Positions 34,539 through 43,322 of a stretch of 64,000 nt of DNA are shown here, one piece after another (within the stretch, counting starts at the first letter, position 1; each line of letters opens with the position of its first letter). The translations under genes and the position numbers were made by a program. A model generated the notes under the pieces. It searched no databases, was not told where the DNA came from, and saw only the letters and a program-made list of their open reading frames with translations. The stretch is from Deltaproteobacteria bacterium (GTDB taxonomy: Bacteria > Desulfobacterota > DSM-4660 > Desulfatiglandales > Desulfatiglandaceae): assembly GCA_021737785.1 (NCBI GenBank), contig JAIPDI010000006.1:62001-126000 (forward strand), written 5' to 3'.

Positions 34539-34692
34539 TATATTGGGGCTTATTCTATAACACCTGCCCCCGTTGTCAAGCGATAAAATGGATTCGGTCA
34601 AAAAGGTCCTTGTTACTTTTACCGGTAGAGGATATGATGGCCATCATTGGAACATCGTCCCGTTTTGATGATCCACTTTCCGGATGTGAGTC

Positions 34693-36531
34693 ATGAGCCG
34701 TCTTGACTGTATCAGCAATCGGAATATCAAAATCATCGCTGCCTATGTCAAGAGCAGGATCGGCAGTTGCCAGTCCCTGTTCGATGGGCTGCGGTTCCCG
34801 GAAGACCAGTACCATTCCCTGGAAGATTTTTTCCTGAACGAAGATGAATGGACCACATACGATAACTTCGAACGCATCTTCAGAAAAGGGAAAGAGCTGG
34901 TTGGCGGGCCCGATTTCTTTTTCAAATGCGGCGCATCTTCAGCCAGTCTCCGTTCATGGGGACGCTTCCATTACTTTGTGCGGGTGTTCGCATCCCCTAA
35001 TGACGGTTTCAGGCGGGTGCCCTTTTTCAACAAAAACTTCGACGATACCAAAGACATCGAGGTTATCCTCCCGCCTGTCTACAATCGCCGAACAAGAAAG
35101 ATCAGGACCCTCCTGAAGGTCCGGTTGCACGACGATATCGATCCCCACCGAGATTATATAGGGGATCTTTACACGCGAGGCATTCTCTCCTCGATCCCGA
35201 CTATCTGGGGACTGCCCCCGGCGGTCATTCGACAGATCATGACCCCATACAACCCCGAGATCCTTCTCAACACGGAACCCGAACTCATCCCCTACGCCCT
35301 GCATGCCAAGATAGAAAGCGGCTTCCTGACCCTGAAAGGAACGGAAACCGGCCCGCGTCTCAAGGTGGGGAAAAAGGTTCTGCTTGAGCCGGAAAGCGTT
35401 GGCGGGCAGGAGATTTTTTTGGGCAAATGGAGCGAAATCCCCACCGGTTTCAACCCATCCCCGGGAGATCAAAGACAGGCGATCCTCATTACAGAGACCT
35501 TTCAAGTCGGCAGTCGGATACTGCTCATGGCCGGGGATATCTATATGGCGCCTTATTTTGTCCTTGACGTGTCATATGATCGATTATCCATCTATAACCG
35601 TGTCCGCCAGATATTCAGGATGCGAAGCAACGAGGGAAGCTCCGGCCAGGATTTGATAGAGACCCTGAATCAGCTCAGAATAAGCATGAGCGCCAAGAAT
35701 CGAGCCTACCTTGTGCTGGAAAAAACCAATGAAGAACTGACAGAGGCCAAGGCTCGCTTGGATGCGTACAACAAAGAACTCGAAAACAAGATTGAAGAAC
35801 GGACTTCCCAACTTCGCAAGGCTCAGCAGGACCTTCTTCGGCTGAATTGCAATCTGGAAGAAAAGGTTCAAGCCCAGGTCATTGAGTTGGAAAAACATAA
35901 TCAGCTGCGCCGGTACCTCTCCCCCAAACTTGCGGAGAAAATCTTGAACAGCGAAGATACGAGGTGGACACAACCCCAGAGAAAGATGATGACCGTGGTC
36001 TTCACCGATATCAGAGGATTCTCCTCTCTCACCGACAGCCTGGAACCGGAGGAATTGTTTCAGCTCTTGAACAGCTACCACTCGGAAATGATCCGGATTG
36101 TTCATGACTACGACGGGACATTGAACAAGATTGTGGGCGATGGTCTCCTCATCTTTTTTGGTGATCCGATTCCGATGGACGATCATGCAGACAGGGCCGT
36201 CCGCATGGCCATGGACATGCAGAGAAAGGTTGCCGAGCTGTCGGATGAATGGGACCGGTACGGGCACCGATTGGGCGTGGGAATCGGCATCAACAGCGGG
36301 TTCGCAACCGTGGGCAATATCGGGTCAGACGCCTACAGTGATTACACGGTGATCGGCAACCAAGTCAATGTGGCCTCTCGCCTGGAAACCATTGCCGGGC
36401 CCGGACAGATCCTGATCAGTCAAAGGACCTATCACGCGCTTAAGGACACCTTGGCGGTCCAAACAATGGGAGATATCGAGGTGAAAGGGATTCACACCCC
36501 TGTAAAGGCCTATTGCGTGGTATGGCAATGA
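34693..36531 (+). CDS. Class III nucleotidyl cyclase with unknown N-terminal sensor
   Basis: A 612-residue soluble protein. Residues ~1-300 form a domain I do not recognise (YDNFERIFRKGKELVGGPDF; WGRFHYFVRVFASPNDGFRR). A coiled coil runs from about 335 to 402. The C-terminal catalytic domain (about 430-610) has metal-binding Asp439 in VVFTDIRGFSSLTD and Asp483 in KIVGDGLLIFFGDP, plus GIGINSG and NQVNVASRLE. It should make cAMP or cGMP; Lys479 before VGDG favours ATP. It is near the chemotaxis block but not in an operon. There is no clear ribosome site before the ATG, so the start could be a little further in. Intact active-site residues suggest it is active. Confidence 0.85.
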   Translation: MSRLDCISNRNIKIIAAYVKSRIGSCQSLFDGLRFPEDQYHSLEDFFLNEDEWTTYDNFERIFRKGKELVGGPDFFFKCGASSASLRSWGRFHYFVRVFASPNDGFRRVPFFNKNFDDTKDIEVILPPVYNRRTRKIRTLLKVRLHDDIDPHRDYIGDLYTRGILSSIPTIWGLPPAVIRQIMTPYNPEILLNTEPELIPYALHAKIESGFLTLKGTETGPRLKVGKKVLLEPESVGGQEIFLGKWSEIPTGFNPSPGDQRQAILITETFQVGSRILLMAGDIYMAPYFVLDVSYDRLSIYNRVRQIFRMRSNEGSSGQDLIETLNQLRISMSAKNRAYLVLEKTNEELTEAKARLDAYNKELENKIEERTSQLRKAQQDLLRLNCNLEEKVQAQVIELEKHNQLRRYLSPKLAEKILNSEDTRWTQPQRKMMTVVFTDIRGFSSLTDSLEPEELFQLLNSYHSEMIRIVHDYDGTLNKIVGDGLLIFFGDPIPMDDHADRAVRMAMDMQRKVAELSDEWDRYGHRLGVGIGINSGFATVGNIGSDAYSDYTVIGNQVNVASRLETIAGPGQILISQRTYHALKDTLAVQTMGDIEVKGIHTPVKAYCVVWQ

Positions 36532-36625
36532 GCGATCACTAATGGCCAGCTATTGGTATCCTATTCATACACCCTGAGACGCAGATTCCCCATGAAACTG
36601 CTCCCTGAAAAGGGGTCTCTATCGC

Positions 36626-39148
36626 TCAAAACAGGTCGTCCAGATCCGAGTCCCCTCCCCCCGGCATCCTCCCATGGGCCCGCATATACAGCTGGATCAA
36701 CTCACTTTCCCGCTGGGTATACATCATATTTTCTTCCACATCGAACCAGGCGGCGGAACCTGCTGCGTCCAGTTCTTGCAGGAGGCGCTTTCTCAGATTC
36801 GATGTCCCTTTGATGGCCACCACATTCTTTTCAATGTCAAAGAGACGATACACGCCCTCTGTTTCCGGGACCTGTGCCAGGGTTTCCCGGTTGAAGGTGA
36901 CCCTCCTTTCCGGGGGAGATGGGTTGCTTCCCAAAAAAAGACGAAGATCGCACTGGAGACATCTTCGGGCCTCTTTGATTGCCTGCGCATCGGTCAATCC
37001 GAGGGAAATCTCCCGGAATCCCTCCCGCCTGGATTCGAGGGCGATTTCCGCGACCTTTTCGCGCTCCCGGAGCGCAAATCCCTCATCCCTGCCCAGATAT
37101 TGGGAAAGAACCTCCCGCTCATACAGGATCTCATCCAGATCCCCCGTACCGCCCAGCAACCTGTCGATGGACGAAGCGGCCTTACGGCCTGCGGCGATGG
37201 CATGGATGATCGCCCCGGACATGGCCACCACATCGCCTCCGGCATAAATCCCTTCCATCCCTGTGTCGAGGGTGTCCTGGTCCACCACGATAAGACCTCT
37301 CTTCACGGAGAGACGTCTGTCGCCTTCTGCAAACGACAGGTCAGCAGCCTGGCCGATGGCCATGATTACCTGGTCGCCTTCAATGATCCTGGTGGTGTCA
37401 TCGAATATCGGACAAAATGTCCCTTTTTCATTGAGCACGCGCAAGCATCTGACCAGCTCTACGCCGGTGATCCGGTCACCCCTGCTCAGGATCTTCCGCG
37501 CCCCCCAGGAGGAGAGGATCTTAACCCCTTCGGCAAGAGCGCCCTCGATCTCCCCCGCGTGCGCGGGAATCTTGTCCCGGCCTTCCAGGCAGACCATGGT
37601 CACATTCTCGGCGCCACATCTCAGTGCCGTACGTGCTGCATCGACCGCCACATCCCCCCCGCCGATCACGATGACACGGTCCATCAGCTGGACACTTTTC
37701 CCCTCAGCAACCTTTGCAAGCAAATCAACCCCCCCCAGCACTCCGGGCAGATCTGATCCGTCGATCGAAACCCGCCGGCTCAGCTGGGCTCCGACAGCCA
37801 GAAACACAGCATCAAAGCCGACGCTCTTGAGCCGATCCAGATTGAAATCTTTTCCCAGAGACTCCCGGGTCCTGATTTCGATGCCGGTATCCAAAATATC
37901 CTGTATCTCCTTGTCCAAGACATCCCGGGGGAGGCGATAGGAAGGGATGCCGTAGCGCATCATGCCCCCGGCTGCCGGACGGGCCTCGAACACGGTCACC
38001 ATATGGCCCTTTTTACGCAGATAAAAGGCGGCGGTCAGACCGGCCGGACCGGACCCCACGATGGCCGCCTTTTTCCCCGTATCCGGCGACGGTGCGCTGG
38101 AATTCTGCCAGAGCCCATTTTCCCCATCAGCAGCATATCGTTTCAATGCGCAGATCGACAGCGGGGCATTCACCTCTCCCCTGCGGCAGACATCCTCGCA
38201 GGGATGGATGCATACCCTCCCCAATATACCGGGGAACGGGACCTTTTCCCTGATCACGGCACGGGCCTCCTCCCGCCTCCCTGCGGCGATCAACCTCAGA
38301 TATGCAGGGACATCCATGTGGACCGGACAGGCCGTCCTGCATGGGACCATGTCCGTCGCCCTTTTCCCGGGAAAGTACGCCTTGTCCATCAACGCCCCGG
38401 TAGGGCAGACCGCAACGCAGGCAGTACAGAACTTGCACCCGGACTCCTCCAAAGAGGGGGCTAAGGTGCCGATCTGGACCCGGTCATTTTCATCGTAAAC
38501 AAACCCGATGGCTTCGATTCCCTTCAAATCACGGCATGCCCTGACGCATCGGGTACACCCGACACAGAGGGTGTAATCCCTCACGAACAGGGGATGATGA
38601 TCAATAATGGGGAGGTCGGTGGGAATCCATCCGGGCGTGGAAGGGAGTATCCCGATATAATTGACCACATCCTGGAGTTCGCAGTGCCCGAATATTGTGC
38701 AGCATCTCTCGTTTTCCGGTACATTGGAGGAACACTGATCCCTGCTGCACCCCTCCTGCTGGGCGCAGGTAAGGCAGGCATGACGATGCCGTGCGAGGAT
38801 GGCGGCCAGGTTTTCCTGCCGTCTGGTACGGATCCGGTCATTCTCGGTGACGACCGTCATCCCTTCCCTCACTCCGGTCCGACACGATGCCACCAGATCA
38901 GCCTCACCTGTCACCTCCACCACGCAGAGGCCGCATCCCTTGCCCAATTGACCGGGCATGGCGTTTTCAATCCTCCTGTCTCCCTGATAGACCATCCCGG
39001 CCGGAAGCGTTCCTTCGGCTGTCGGCAGGTCCGGATGATAACAAAGGACCGGGATATAGATATCCGCAGCCTTTGCCGCTTCCAGAATAGTGGCGCCCTC
39101 AGGGGCTTCAATCTCCCGCCCGTTTATGGTCAATTTCACTTGTGCCAT
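36626..39148 (-). CDS. BzdV-like iron-sulfur flavoprotein oxidoreductase with a GIY-YIG-like tail
   Basis: A 840-residue cytosolic electron-transfer protein, starting at 39148 behind GGAG. In order: a 2Fe-2S ferredoxin domain (about 1-95, with GKGCGLCVVEV); a Cys/His iron-sulfur region (HACLTCAQQEGCSRDQC); two 4Fe-4S motifs (CVGCTRCVRAC and CKFCTACVAVCP); and a glutamate-synthase-small-subunit-like flavoprotein with its N-terminal Cys cluster (CRTACP, CIHPCEDVCRRGE), an FAD motif (GSGPAGLTAAFYL) and an NAD(P) motif (IGGGDVAVDAARTA). The last ~85 residues (VPETEGVYRLFD, then IKGTSNLRKRLLQEL) look like a GIY-YIG fold without its usual catalytic residues. Position after two Bzd-type ATPase genes suggests it passes electrons from NAD(P)H or ferredoxin to a benzoyl-CoA-reductase-like system. 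Confidence 0.8.
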   Translation of the reverse strand: MAQVKLTINGREIEAPEGATILEAAKAADIYIPVLCYHPDLPTAEGTLPAGMVYQGDRRIENAMPGQLGKGCGLCVVEVTGEADLVASCRTGVREGMTVVTENDRIRTRRQENLAAILARHRHACLTCAQQEGCSRDQCSSNVPENERCCTIFGHCELQDVVNYIGILPSTPGWIPTDLPIIDHHPLFVRDYTLCVGCTRCVRACRDLKGIEAIGFVYDENDRVQIGTLAPSLEESGCKFCTACVAVCPTGALMDKAYFPGKRATDMVPCRTACPVHMDVPAYLRLIAAGRREEARAVIREKVPFPGILGRVCIHPCEDVCRRGEVNAPLSICALKRYAADGENGLWQNSSAPSPDTGKKAAIVGSGPAGLTAAFYLRKKGHMVTVFEARPAAGGMMRYGIPSYRLPRDVLDKEIQDILDTGIEIRTRESLGKDFNLDRLKSVGFDAVFLAVGAQLSRRVSIDGSDLPGVLGGVDLLAKVAEGKSVQLMDRVIVIGGGDVAVDAARTALRCGAENVTMVCLEGRDKIPAHAGEIEGALAEGVKILSSWGARKILSRGDRITGVELVRCLRVLNEKGTFCPIFDDTTRIIEGDQVIMAIGQAADLSFAEGDRRLSVKRGLIVVDQDTLDTGMEGIYAGGDVVAMSGAIIHAIAAGRKAASSIDRLLGGTGDLDEILYEREVLSQYLGRDEGFALREREKVAEIALESRREGFREISLGLTDAQAIKEARRCLQCDLRLFLGSNPSPPERRVTFNRETLAQVPETEGVYRLFDIEKNVVAIKGTSNLRKRLLQELDAAGSAAWFDVEENMMYTQRESELIQLYMRAHGRMPGGGDSDLDDLF

Positions 39149-39178
39149 AAGATTCTCCATGGCTGGTTCCTCACGGCA

Positions 39179-40084
39179 TCACTTCTTTCTCCCCTTGCCC
39201 CTCTGGCAGAGGGCATAGCCGAACAGGGCCGCGCCCAAAGCACCGGCAATCTGGGGATCCCACCGGGTCTTCATAGGTCTGAGTTTGAGCAACGGCACCA
39301 ACCGTTCCACAACCCCCCGGTTTTTCGCCATGCCGCCGGTAACGGCAAACTCGGGCGTCACGCCGAGCCTCTCCACCAGAGAAAAGATCCGTTCTGCCAT
39401 GGCTCTGCAATAGCCGGCCAGTACCTGTTCCGTGGTCCATCCCTTTCGAAGCAACCCGACGGCCTCTGATCTGGCATAGACCACGCAGGTGTTCGATACG
39501 GCCTCCGGCTCCGGGCCTTTGTATTGAAACGATCGATCCCCCACCTCGTGGATGGGGACGCCCAAGAGGTCCGCAAACACCTCCATGCCCCGGCCGGTTC
39601 CGGCCGCACACTTGTCGTTCATCAAAAAGTTGGTCACCTTTCCCTGTTCATCGCATTGGATGGCCTTGATATCCTGTCCGCCTACGTCCAGGATCGTGCG
39701 CACCTCCGGACCATAGATAAGATTGGCTCCTCTGGAATGGCACGCAATCTCGGTAATGGACCGGTCAGAAAAGGGGACGTTGACCCGGCCGTAACCGGTC
39801 CCCACACAATAATCCATCCGGTCTTCGGGCATGTCGATGGCCTCAAGGACATCATTCAGCACATCTCGGGCGCTGTTGGAGCTGTCGGGTCCGGTCCTTT
39901 TACTGGAATAGGCAAAGATTTGCCCATCCGCCATTATGCAGGCCTGAGAACTCACAGAACCCACATCAAGCCCCACGGTGATAAATCCGGCATCTCTCCA
40001 GTCCATATCGGGATTCTTCCAGTTGGATGCGGGCCAACGCCAGAATTCCTGCTTTTTCTCTTCCGCCATCTCCTTGCTCTCCAT
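39179..40084 (-). CDS. BzdP/BcrA-type ATPase (ASKHA fold, 4Fe-4S binding)
   Basis: A 301-residue member of the BadF/BadG/BcrA/BcrD family. After a ~33-residue extension (FWRWPASNWKNP), the sugar-kinase/Hsp70-like core starts with GLDVGSVSSQACIM; GTGYGR, VGGQDIKAI and VTGGMAKNRGV follow. Two cysteines, in NDKCAAGTGR and NTCVVYARSE, sit where the bridging 4Fe-4S cluster of this family is held between subunits. Such ATPases drive electrons to very low potential for benzoyl-CoA reductase or 2-hydroxyacyl-CoA dehydratase. The N-terminal extension favours the BzdP/BcrA type. The stop lies 31 bases before the oxidoreductase start. No good ribosome site was seen before the ATG at 40084. Confidence 0.85.
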   Translation of the reverse strand: MESKEMAEEKKQEFWRWPASNWKNPDMDWRDAGFITVGLDVGSVSSQACIMADGQIFAYSSKRTGPDSSNSARDVLNDVLEAIDMPEDRMDYCVGTGYGRVNVPFSDRSITEIACHSRGANLIYGPEVRTILDVGGQDIKAIQCDEQGKVTNFLMNDKCAAGTGRGMEVFADLLGVPIHEVGDRSFQYKGPEPEAVSNTCVVYARSEAVGLLRKGWTTEQVLAGYCRAMAERIFSLVERLGVTPEFAVTGGMAKNRGVVERLVPLLKLRPMKTRWDPQIAGALGAALFGYALCQRGKGRKK

Positions 40085-40190
40085 TTATGAAATCGACTCT
40101 CGATGAATCGCCGAGGGATACTGGTCGGCGATGACCCCGTAACCTTAGAGTCTTTGTCTGTAACTTCTCTGCAACGTGCGAAGAAGTTTG

Positions 40191-40418
40191 CCCGTGGGGG
40201 TCTCTGCTTCCCGCCCAAGAGGCGGGACAAAAACCGAATACAGCTCCTGGGGACGGCAGCAGGGCTTTACAATACAGTCTGTTCCAGCCCCAAGTACAGG
40301 CTTTCATGGGACGGTATGTCCTTGCTGCCTTTTCGTAAACATTATTCGGAGCCTGGGGGCGGCCGCCGAACCATACGACCGCATTTTATTGCAGCTCTTG
40401 AGCAGAGACCCCCACGGG
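40191..40418. repeat. 18-bp perfect inverted repeat, arms 192 bases apart
   Basis: CCCGTGGGGGTCTCTGCT at 40191-40208 and AGCAGAGACCCCCACGGG at 40401-40418 are exact inverses. The enclosed ~190 bases contain partial GC-rich repeats (CTCCTGGGGACGG and GCCTGGGGGCGG). It may be a non-autonomous element or a structured RNA. Confidence 0.6.
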
Positions 40419-40451
40419 TGTCCAGAACGCTTCCGGGACTTGGGTGAAACC

Positions 40452-40480
40452 TTTTGGTTGCGGCTGTTAGGCCGCCTTGG
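40452..40480. repeat. Arm 1 of a 29-bp inverted repeat flanking the bzdQ-like gene
   Basis: Its inverse, with 25 of 29 bases the same, lies at 41804-41832. Each arm is itself hairpin-forming (GGCGGCC / GGCCGC type). Weaker similarity extends beyond the arms, including CAAGTCCCGGAA here (inverse strand) and CAACTCCCGGAA there. Confidence 0.6.
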
Positions 40481-40484
40481 TAAT

Positions 40485-40638
40485 TAGTGTCTGACGAAAA
40501 CCCGGAAATCCAAAAAGGGCGGACCCGGAAACTTGGTTTTATTAATTTCAACGCTATTCCATCAATTCTGAATTCGCAATTTCTCAATTCGCAATTGTGC
40601 CTGAATCACGCCAAGGCGTGATTTTCGTTCAGGCACTA
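40485..40638 (+). repeat. MITE-like inverted-repeat element, copy B
   Basis: Starts TAGTGTCTGACGAAAACCCG and ends in the hairpin GTGCCTGAATCACGCC - AAG - GCGTGATTTTCGTTCAGGCACTA. Outside the ends are AT and AT. The terminal 45 bases are identical to those of copy C at 49771-49815. It ends 5 bases before the stop codon of the bzdQ-like gene. Confidence 0.8.
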
Positions 40639-40642
40639 ATTA

Positions 40643-41416
40643 TCAGGCCTCTTTCGCGGCCATTACGGCCGCCCCCACCGCAGCGCCGAATTCAGGCGCA
40701 TCCGGGATACAGAGATGTTCCATCCTTAATTCGCGTTTCAAGGCGTCAACAAGTCCCGGATTACGGGCCGTACCCCCGAGCATGGCCACATCTTCATTGA
40801 CGCCCACCTTTCGTATCATGGAGACAATACGGCCGCCGATTGCGTCATGAATCGCCCTGCTGATATCAGATTTATCGGTCTTGGCATGAATGAGTCCAAC
40901 CACCTCGGATTCTGCAAAGATGACGCACTGTGCATTCATGGGGATCTTTTTGCCCGACTTCAAGGCGAGTTCGCCCATCTCCTCCAGACCCACTTTGAGG
41001 GCTCTGGCCATGGCCTCGATATAGGTCCCCGCGCCGGCCGCGCATCTCTCATTAATGGCAAAATCCACCACATTTCCCTCGTCATCAATCCTGGCGGCCC
41101 TCCCCTCTTCAGCGCCCACATCCATCACGGTTCGGGCGTCGGGATAAAAATAAATGGCCCCCTTTGCCATGGCCTGTATATCGTTTACCTTCATATCAGC
41201 AATCTTGACGGCCATTTTGCCCGATCCGGTTACGCCAATCTTCTGCAGCTCATCCCTTGTCGCGCCAGCCGCTTCCAAAGCCGTTTCAAGGGACGCTTTC
41301 ACAGCCGTTTCCTGATCAGAACCGGTCGGGACAGCGCCCATGCCGATGATCTTCCCATCCTTCAAGATTATGCTCTTAGTGGTCCTGGCGCCGCAATCTA
41401 TTCCTGCGGTTAACAT
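40643..41416 (-). CDS. BzdQ/BcrD-type ATPase (ASKHA fold, 4Fe-4S binding)
   Basis: A 257-residue protein of the BadF/BcrA family, without an N-terminal extension. Core motifs are AGIDCGARTTKSIIL, GVTGSGKMAVK, VMDVGAEEGRAARI and LGGTARNPG. The two cluster cysteines appear in NERCAAGAGTYIEAMA and NAQCVIFAESEVVGL. It should form a heterodimer with the BzdP-like protein, the pair sharing one 4Fe-4S cluster and coupling ATP hydrolysis to electron transfer. GGGGGA precedes the ATG at 41416 by 9 bases. The gene is separated from its probable partner by a repeat-filled gap. The catalytic subunits (BzdN/BzdO or HgdA/HgdB types) are not seen in the window. Confidence 0.85.
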   Translation of the reverse strand: MLTAGIDCGARTTKSIILKDGKIIGMGAVPTGSDQETAVKASLETALEAAGATRDELQKIGVTGSGKMAVKIADMKVNDIQAMAKGAIYFYPDARTVMDVGAEEGRAARIDDEGNVVDFAINERCAAGAGTYIEAMARALKVGLEEMGELALKSGKKIPMNAQCVIFAESEVVGLIHAKTDKSDISRAIHDAIGGRIVSMIRKVGVNEDVAMLGGTARNPGLVDALKRELRMEHLCIPDAPEFGAAVGAAVMAAKEA

Positions 41417-42110
41417 TTTTCCAATCCCCCGTTATTGTTTAGGATTGCCGATCGAATGGTGCAGGGTTTCAAAGAAGGATTCAATCAATACTCCGAGGCA
41501 AAGATATCTGACCTTTTTTTGCTTATCATGGATCTGGGGGACCGCAAGGAACTTTTGCGAGTAACGGGCTTGCGGACCCTGAGAATAAAATGATGGAATA
41601 TTGGAGGGGTTGAATATTGGGTGATAAAGCAGAAAGAGTCTTCAAAATGGGATACGTTCCTTATTCAGACCCAGTATTCCCCTGTTCCATAAATTCCACC
41701 ATTCCAAGGTGTCATGGAATTTTTAAATTAACAAATAAGTGCTTTATTATCAAATAGTTTCTAACATTCTGAAAGACGATCTCTCATATTAACGGGCAAA
41801 GGCCCAAGGCGGCCTGATGGCCGCAACCAAAAAATCTTGGTGCAACTCCCGGAAATTTTCCCAGCATTTTGTTCGTGGGACGTCCCATCTTCGGCGTTGC
41901 CATACAAACTCCTCAAGAAGATGTTTCTTCCAAATTATACTAATACTCGTATTTTTTCATGCAAATACATGGCACACCCCATTTATCCCCGGGTTCATTA
42001 TGATAAATAAATACTTAAACGTAACATATTTACCGCTGCCATTCAGGCTTAAACGCAATGGCATAAGATCCGGAAAGAGTGCTTTCCATCGCCATGGAAA
42101 AAGGAGGACA
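41417..42110. other. Divergent intergenic region
   Basis: 694 bases between the bzdQ-like gene and the baeRF gene. It contains the second arm of the inverted repeat (41804-41832). The frame of the baeRF gene is open upstream through this region, but that part is repeat-derived and lacks a ribosome site. No clear promoter was found. Confidence 0.5.
41804..41832. repeat. Arm 2 of the 29-bp inverted repeat
   Basis: CCAAGGCGGCCTGATGGCCG followed by CAACCAAAA is the inverse of 40452-40480 with four changes. The pair brackets the bzdQ-like gene and MITE copy B, about 1.3 kb apart. Confidence 0.55.
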
Positions 42111-43265
42111 ATGCAATTGATGGACTTTTTTGGGACAGACGATCTCAGGAGGCTGGCGGAAAGACAGGATATCCCCTGTATTTCCATTTTTATGACCACG
42201 CAGCGCACAGATGCGGAACAAAATCGAATTCGGTTCAAGAACCTGCTGGGAAAAGCAGGGAGGATGCTTGCCGCTGAAAACAAGGAAAACAGGGACATGG
42301 GTGAAGAGATGAAATCCGCCCGGAACTTGCTTGAAGACCTTCCCTTCTGGCAGCATCAGAGCGATGGACTCGCCCTGTTCATGGGGGATGGTATCTTCCA
42401 AACTTACCGACTTCCGTTGCCCTTCGAAGACCTGGCGGTTGTCTCCAACCGTTTCCATATAATGCCTCTGTTGCCCCTTGCCATGAACGACATGAAATTC
42501 TACATCCTGGCTTTGAGTCAAAAACATGTTCGGCTCTTCCGGTGCACACGTCAGGAAATAGAGAGGGTGGATTTGGAAGGGATGCCCGAAGATCTCGAAG
42601 ATGCCCTCAAATACGATGACCTGGAAAGGCAGCTCCAATTCCATACAGGTGCAGCTGGAACCGGCGGAAGACGGCCTGCCATTTTTCACGGTCACGGGGT
42701 TGGAACTGATGACGCCAAGGACCGAATCATTCGATATTTCCAGCAAATAGATAAATGGGTCCATACCGTGATGCGCGAGGAGAACAGTCCCCTTATATTG
42801 TCGGGGGTGGAGTTTCTCCTGCCGCTGTATAAAGAGGTCAGTTCCTATCCCCGTCTTATGGAACAGGGCATTCTGGGCAATCCCGACGAGTTGGGAGAAA
42901 CAGAGCTTCATAAAAAGGCATGGGATCTCGTGGCACCGCATATCAGAAAGGCCCAGGATGATGCCATTGCCAGGTACAAGGACAGCATCGGCACGGGAAA
43001 GACATCCAATGATCTTGAGGAGATTATCGCATCGGCGGCTCACGGACGAATAGGCGTCCTTTTCATTGCAGGGGATACCCAGAAGTGGGGTCGTTTTGAT
43101 CCGGACAGCGGGATGATCGAATTTCACCAGGCGCAAGATTCCCAAAATGAAGATTTATTAAATCTGGCGGCCGTGCAGACCCTCACAAAAGGGGGGGACG
43201 TCTACGTGGTGAAACAAGAAGAAGTTCCTGACGACGCTGTCGCGGCTGCTCTGTTTCGCTATTAA
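42111..43265 (+). CDS. Bacterial archaeo-eukaryotic release-factor family protein (baeRF)
   Basis: A 384-residue cytosolic protein with AGGAGG close before the ATG; a second ATG at 42120 is also possible. It fits the baeRF families, bacterial relatives of eRF1/Pelota: an N-terminal part (RRLAERQDIPCISIFMTTQR), a central baeRF core (FYILALSQKHVRLFRCTRQE) and a C-terminal L7Ae-like fold (AAHGRIGVLFIAGDTQKWGR; DLLNLAAVQTLTKGGDVYVV). Known members are predicted to act on ribosomes, perhaps in rescue or modification, with little experimental work. It is divergent from the bzdQ-like gene and not in an operon. A seven-base G run lies near its 3' end (43191-43197). Confidence 0.75.
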   Translation: MQLMDFFGTDDLRRLAERQDIPCISIFMTTQRTDAEQNRIRFKNLLGKAGRMLAAENKENRDMGEEMKSARNLLEDLPFWQHQSDGLALFMGDGIFQTYRLPLPFEDLAVVSNRFHIMPLLPLAMNDMKFYILALSQKHVRLFRCTRQEIERVDLEGMPEDLEDALKYDDLERQLQFHTGAAGTGGRRPAIFHGHGVGTDDAKDRIIRYFQQIDKWVHTVMREENSPLILSGVEFLLPLYKEVSSYPRLMEQGILGNPDELGETELHKKAWDLVAPHIRKAQDDAIARYKDSIGTGKTSNDLEEIIASAAHGRIGVLFIAGDTQKWGRFDPDSGMIEFHQAQDSQNEDLLNLAAVQTLTKGGDVYVVKQEEVPDDAVAAALFRY

Positions 43266-43322
43266 CTCTACAGTCCAAGTTCTCGTAATATATTGATTTT
43301 ATTGAATGTATAAATTCCAGGC

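Larger units (their letters stand above)
40085..40642. other. Repeat-filled gap between the two ATPase genes
   Basis: 558 bases that separate the bzdQ-like and bzdP-like genes, which in characterised clusters are adjacent. It holds an 18-bp inverted repeat (40191-40208 with 40401-40418), one arm of a diverged long inverted repeat (40452-40480) and MITE copy B (40485-40638). Open frames here are not protein-like. Confidence 0.6.

Noticed and set aside
40176-40487. Plus-strand frame of 103 codons between the ATPase genes
   Set aside because: It lies within inverted repeats, and its product is Cys/Arg/Gly-rich without similarity to known proteins.
41817-42110. 98-codon N-terminal extension of the baeRF gene
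   Set aside because: It is repeat-derived, has no ribosome site, and the AGGAGG lies directly before the ATG at 42111.
42030-43145. A 371-codon minus-strand frame opposite the baeRF gene
   Set aside because: The plus-strand protein has recognisable baeRF motifs and a ribosome site; the antisense product has none.
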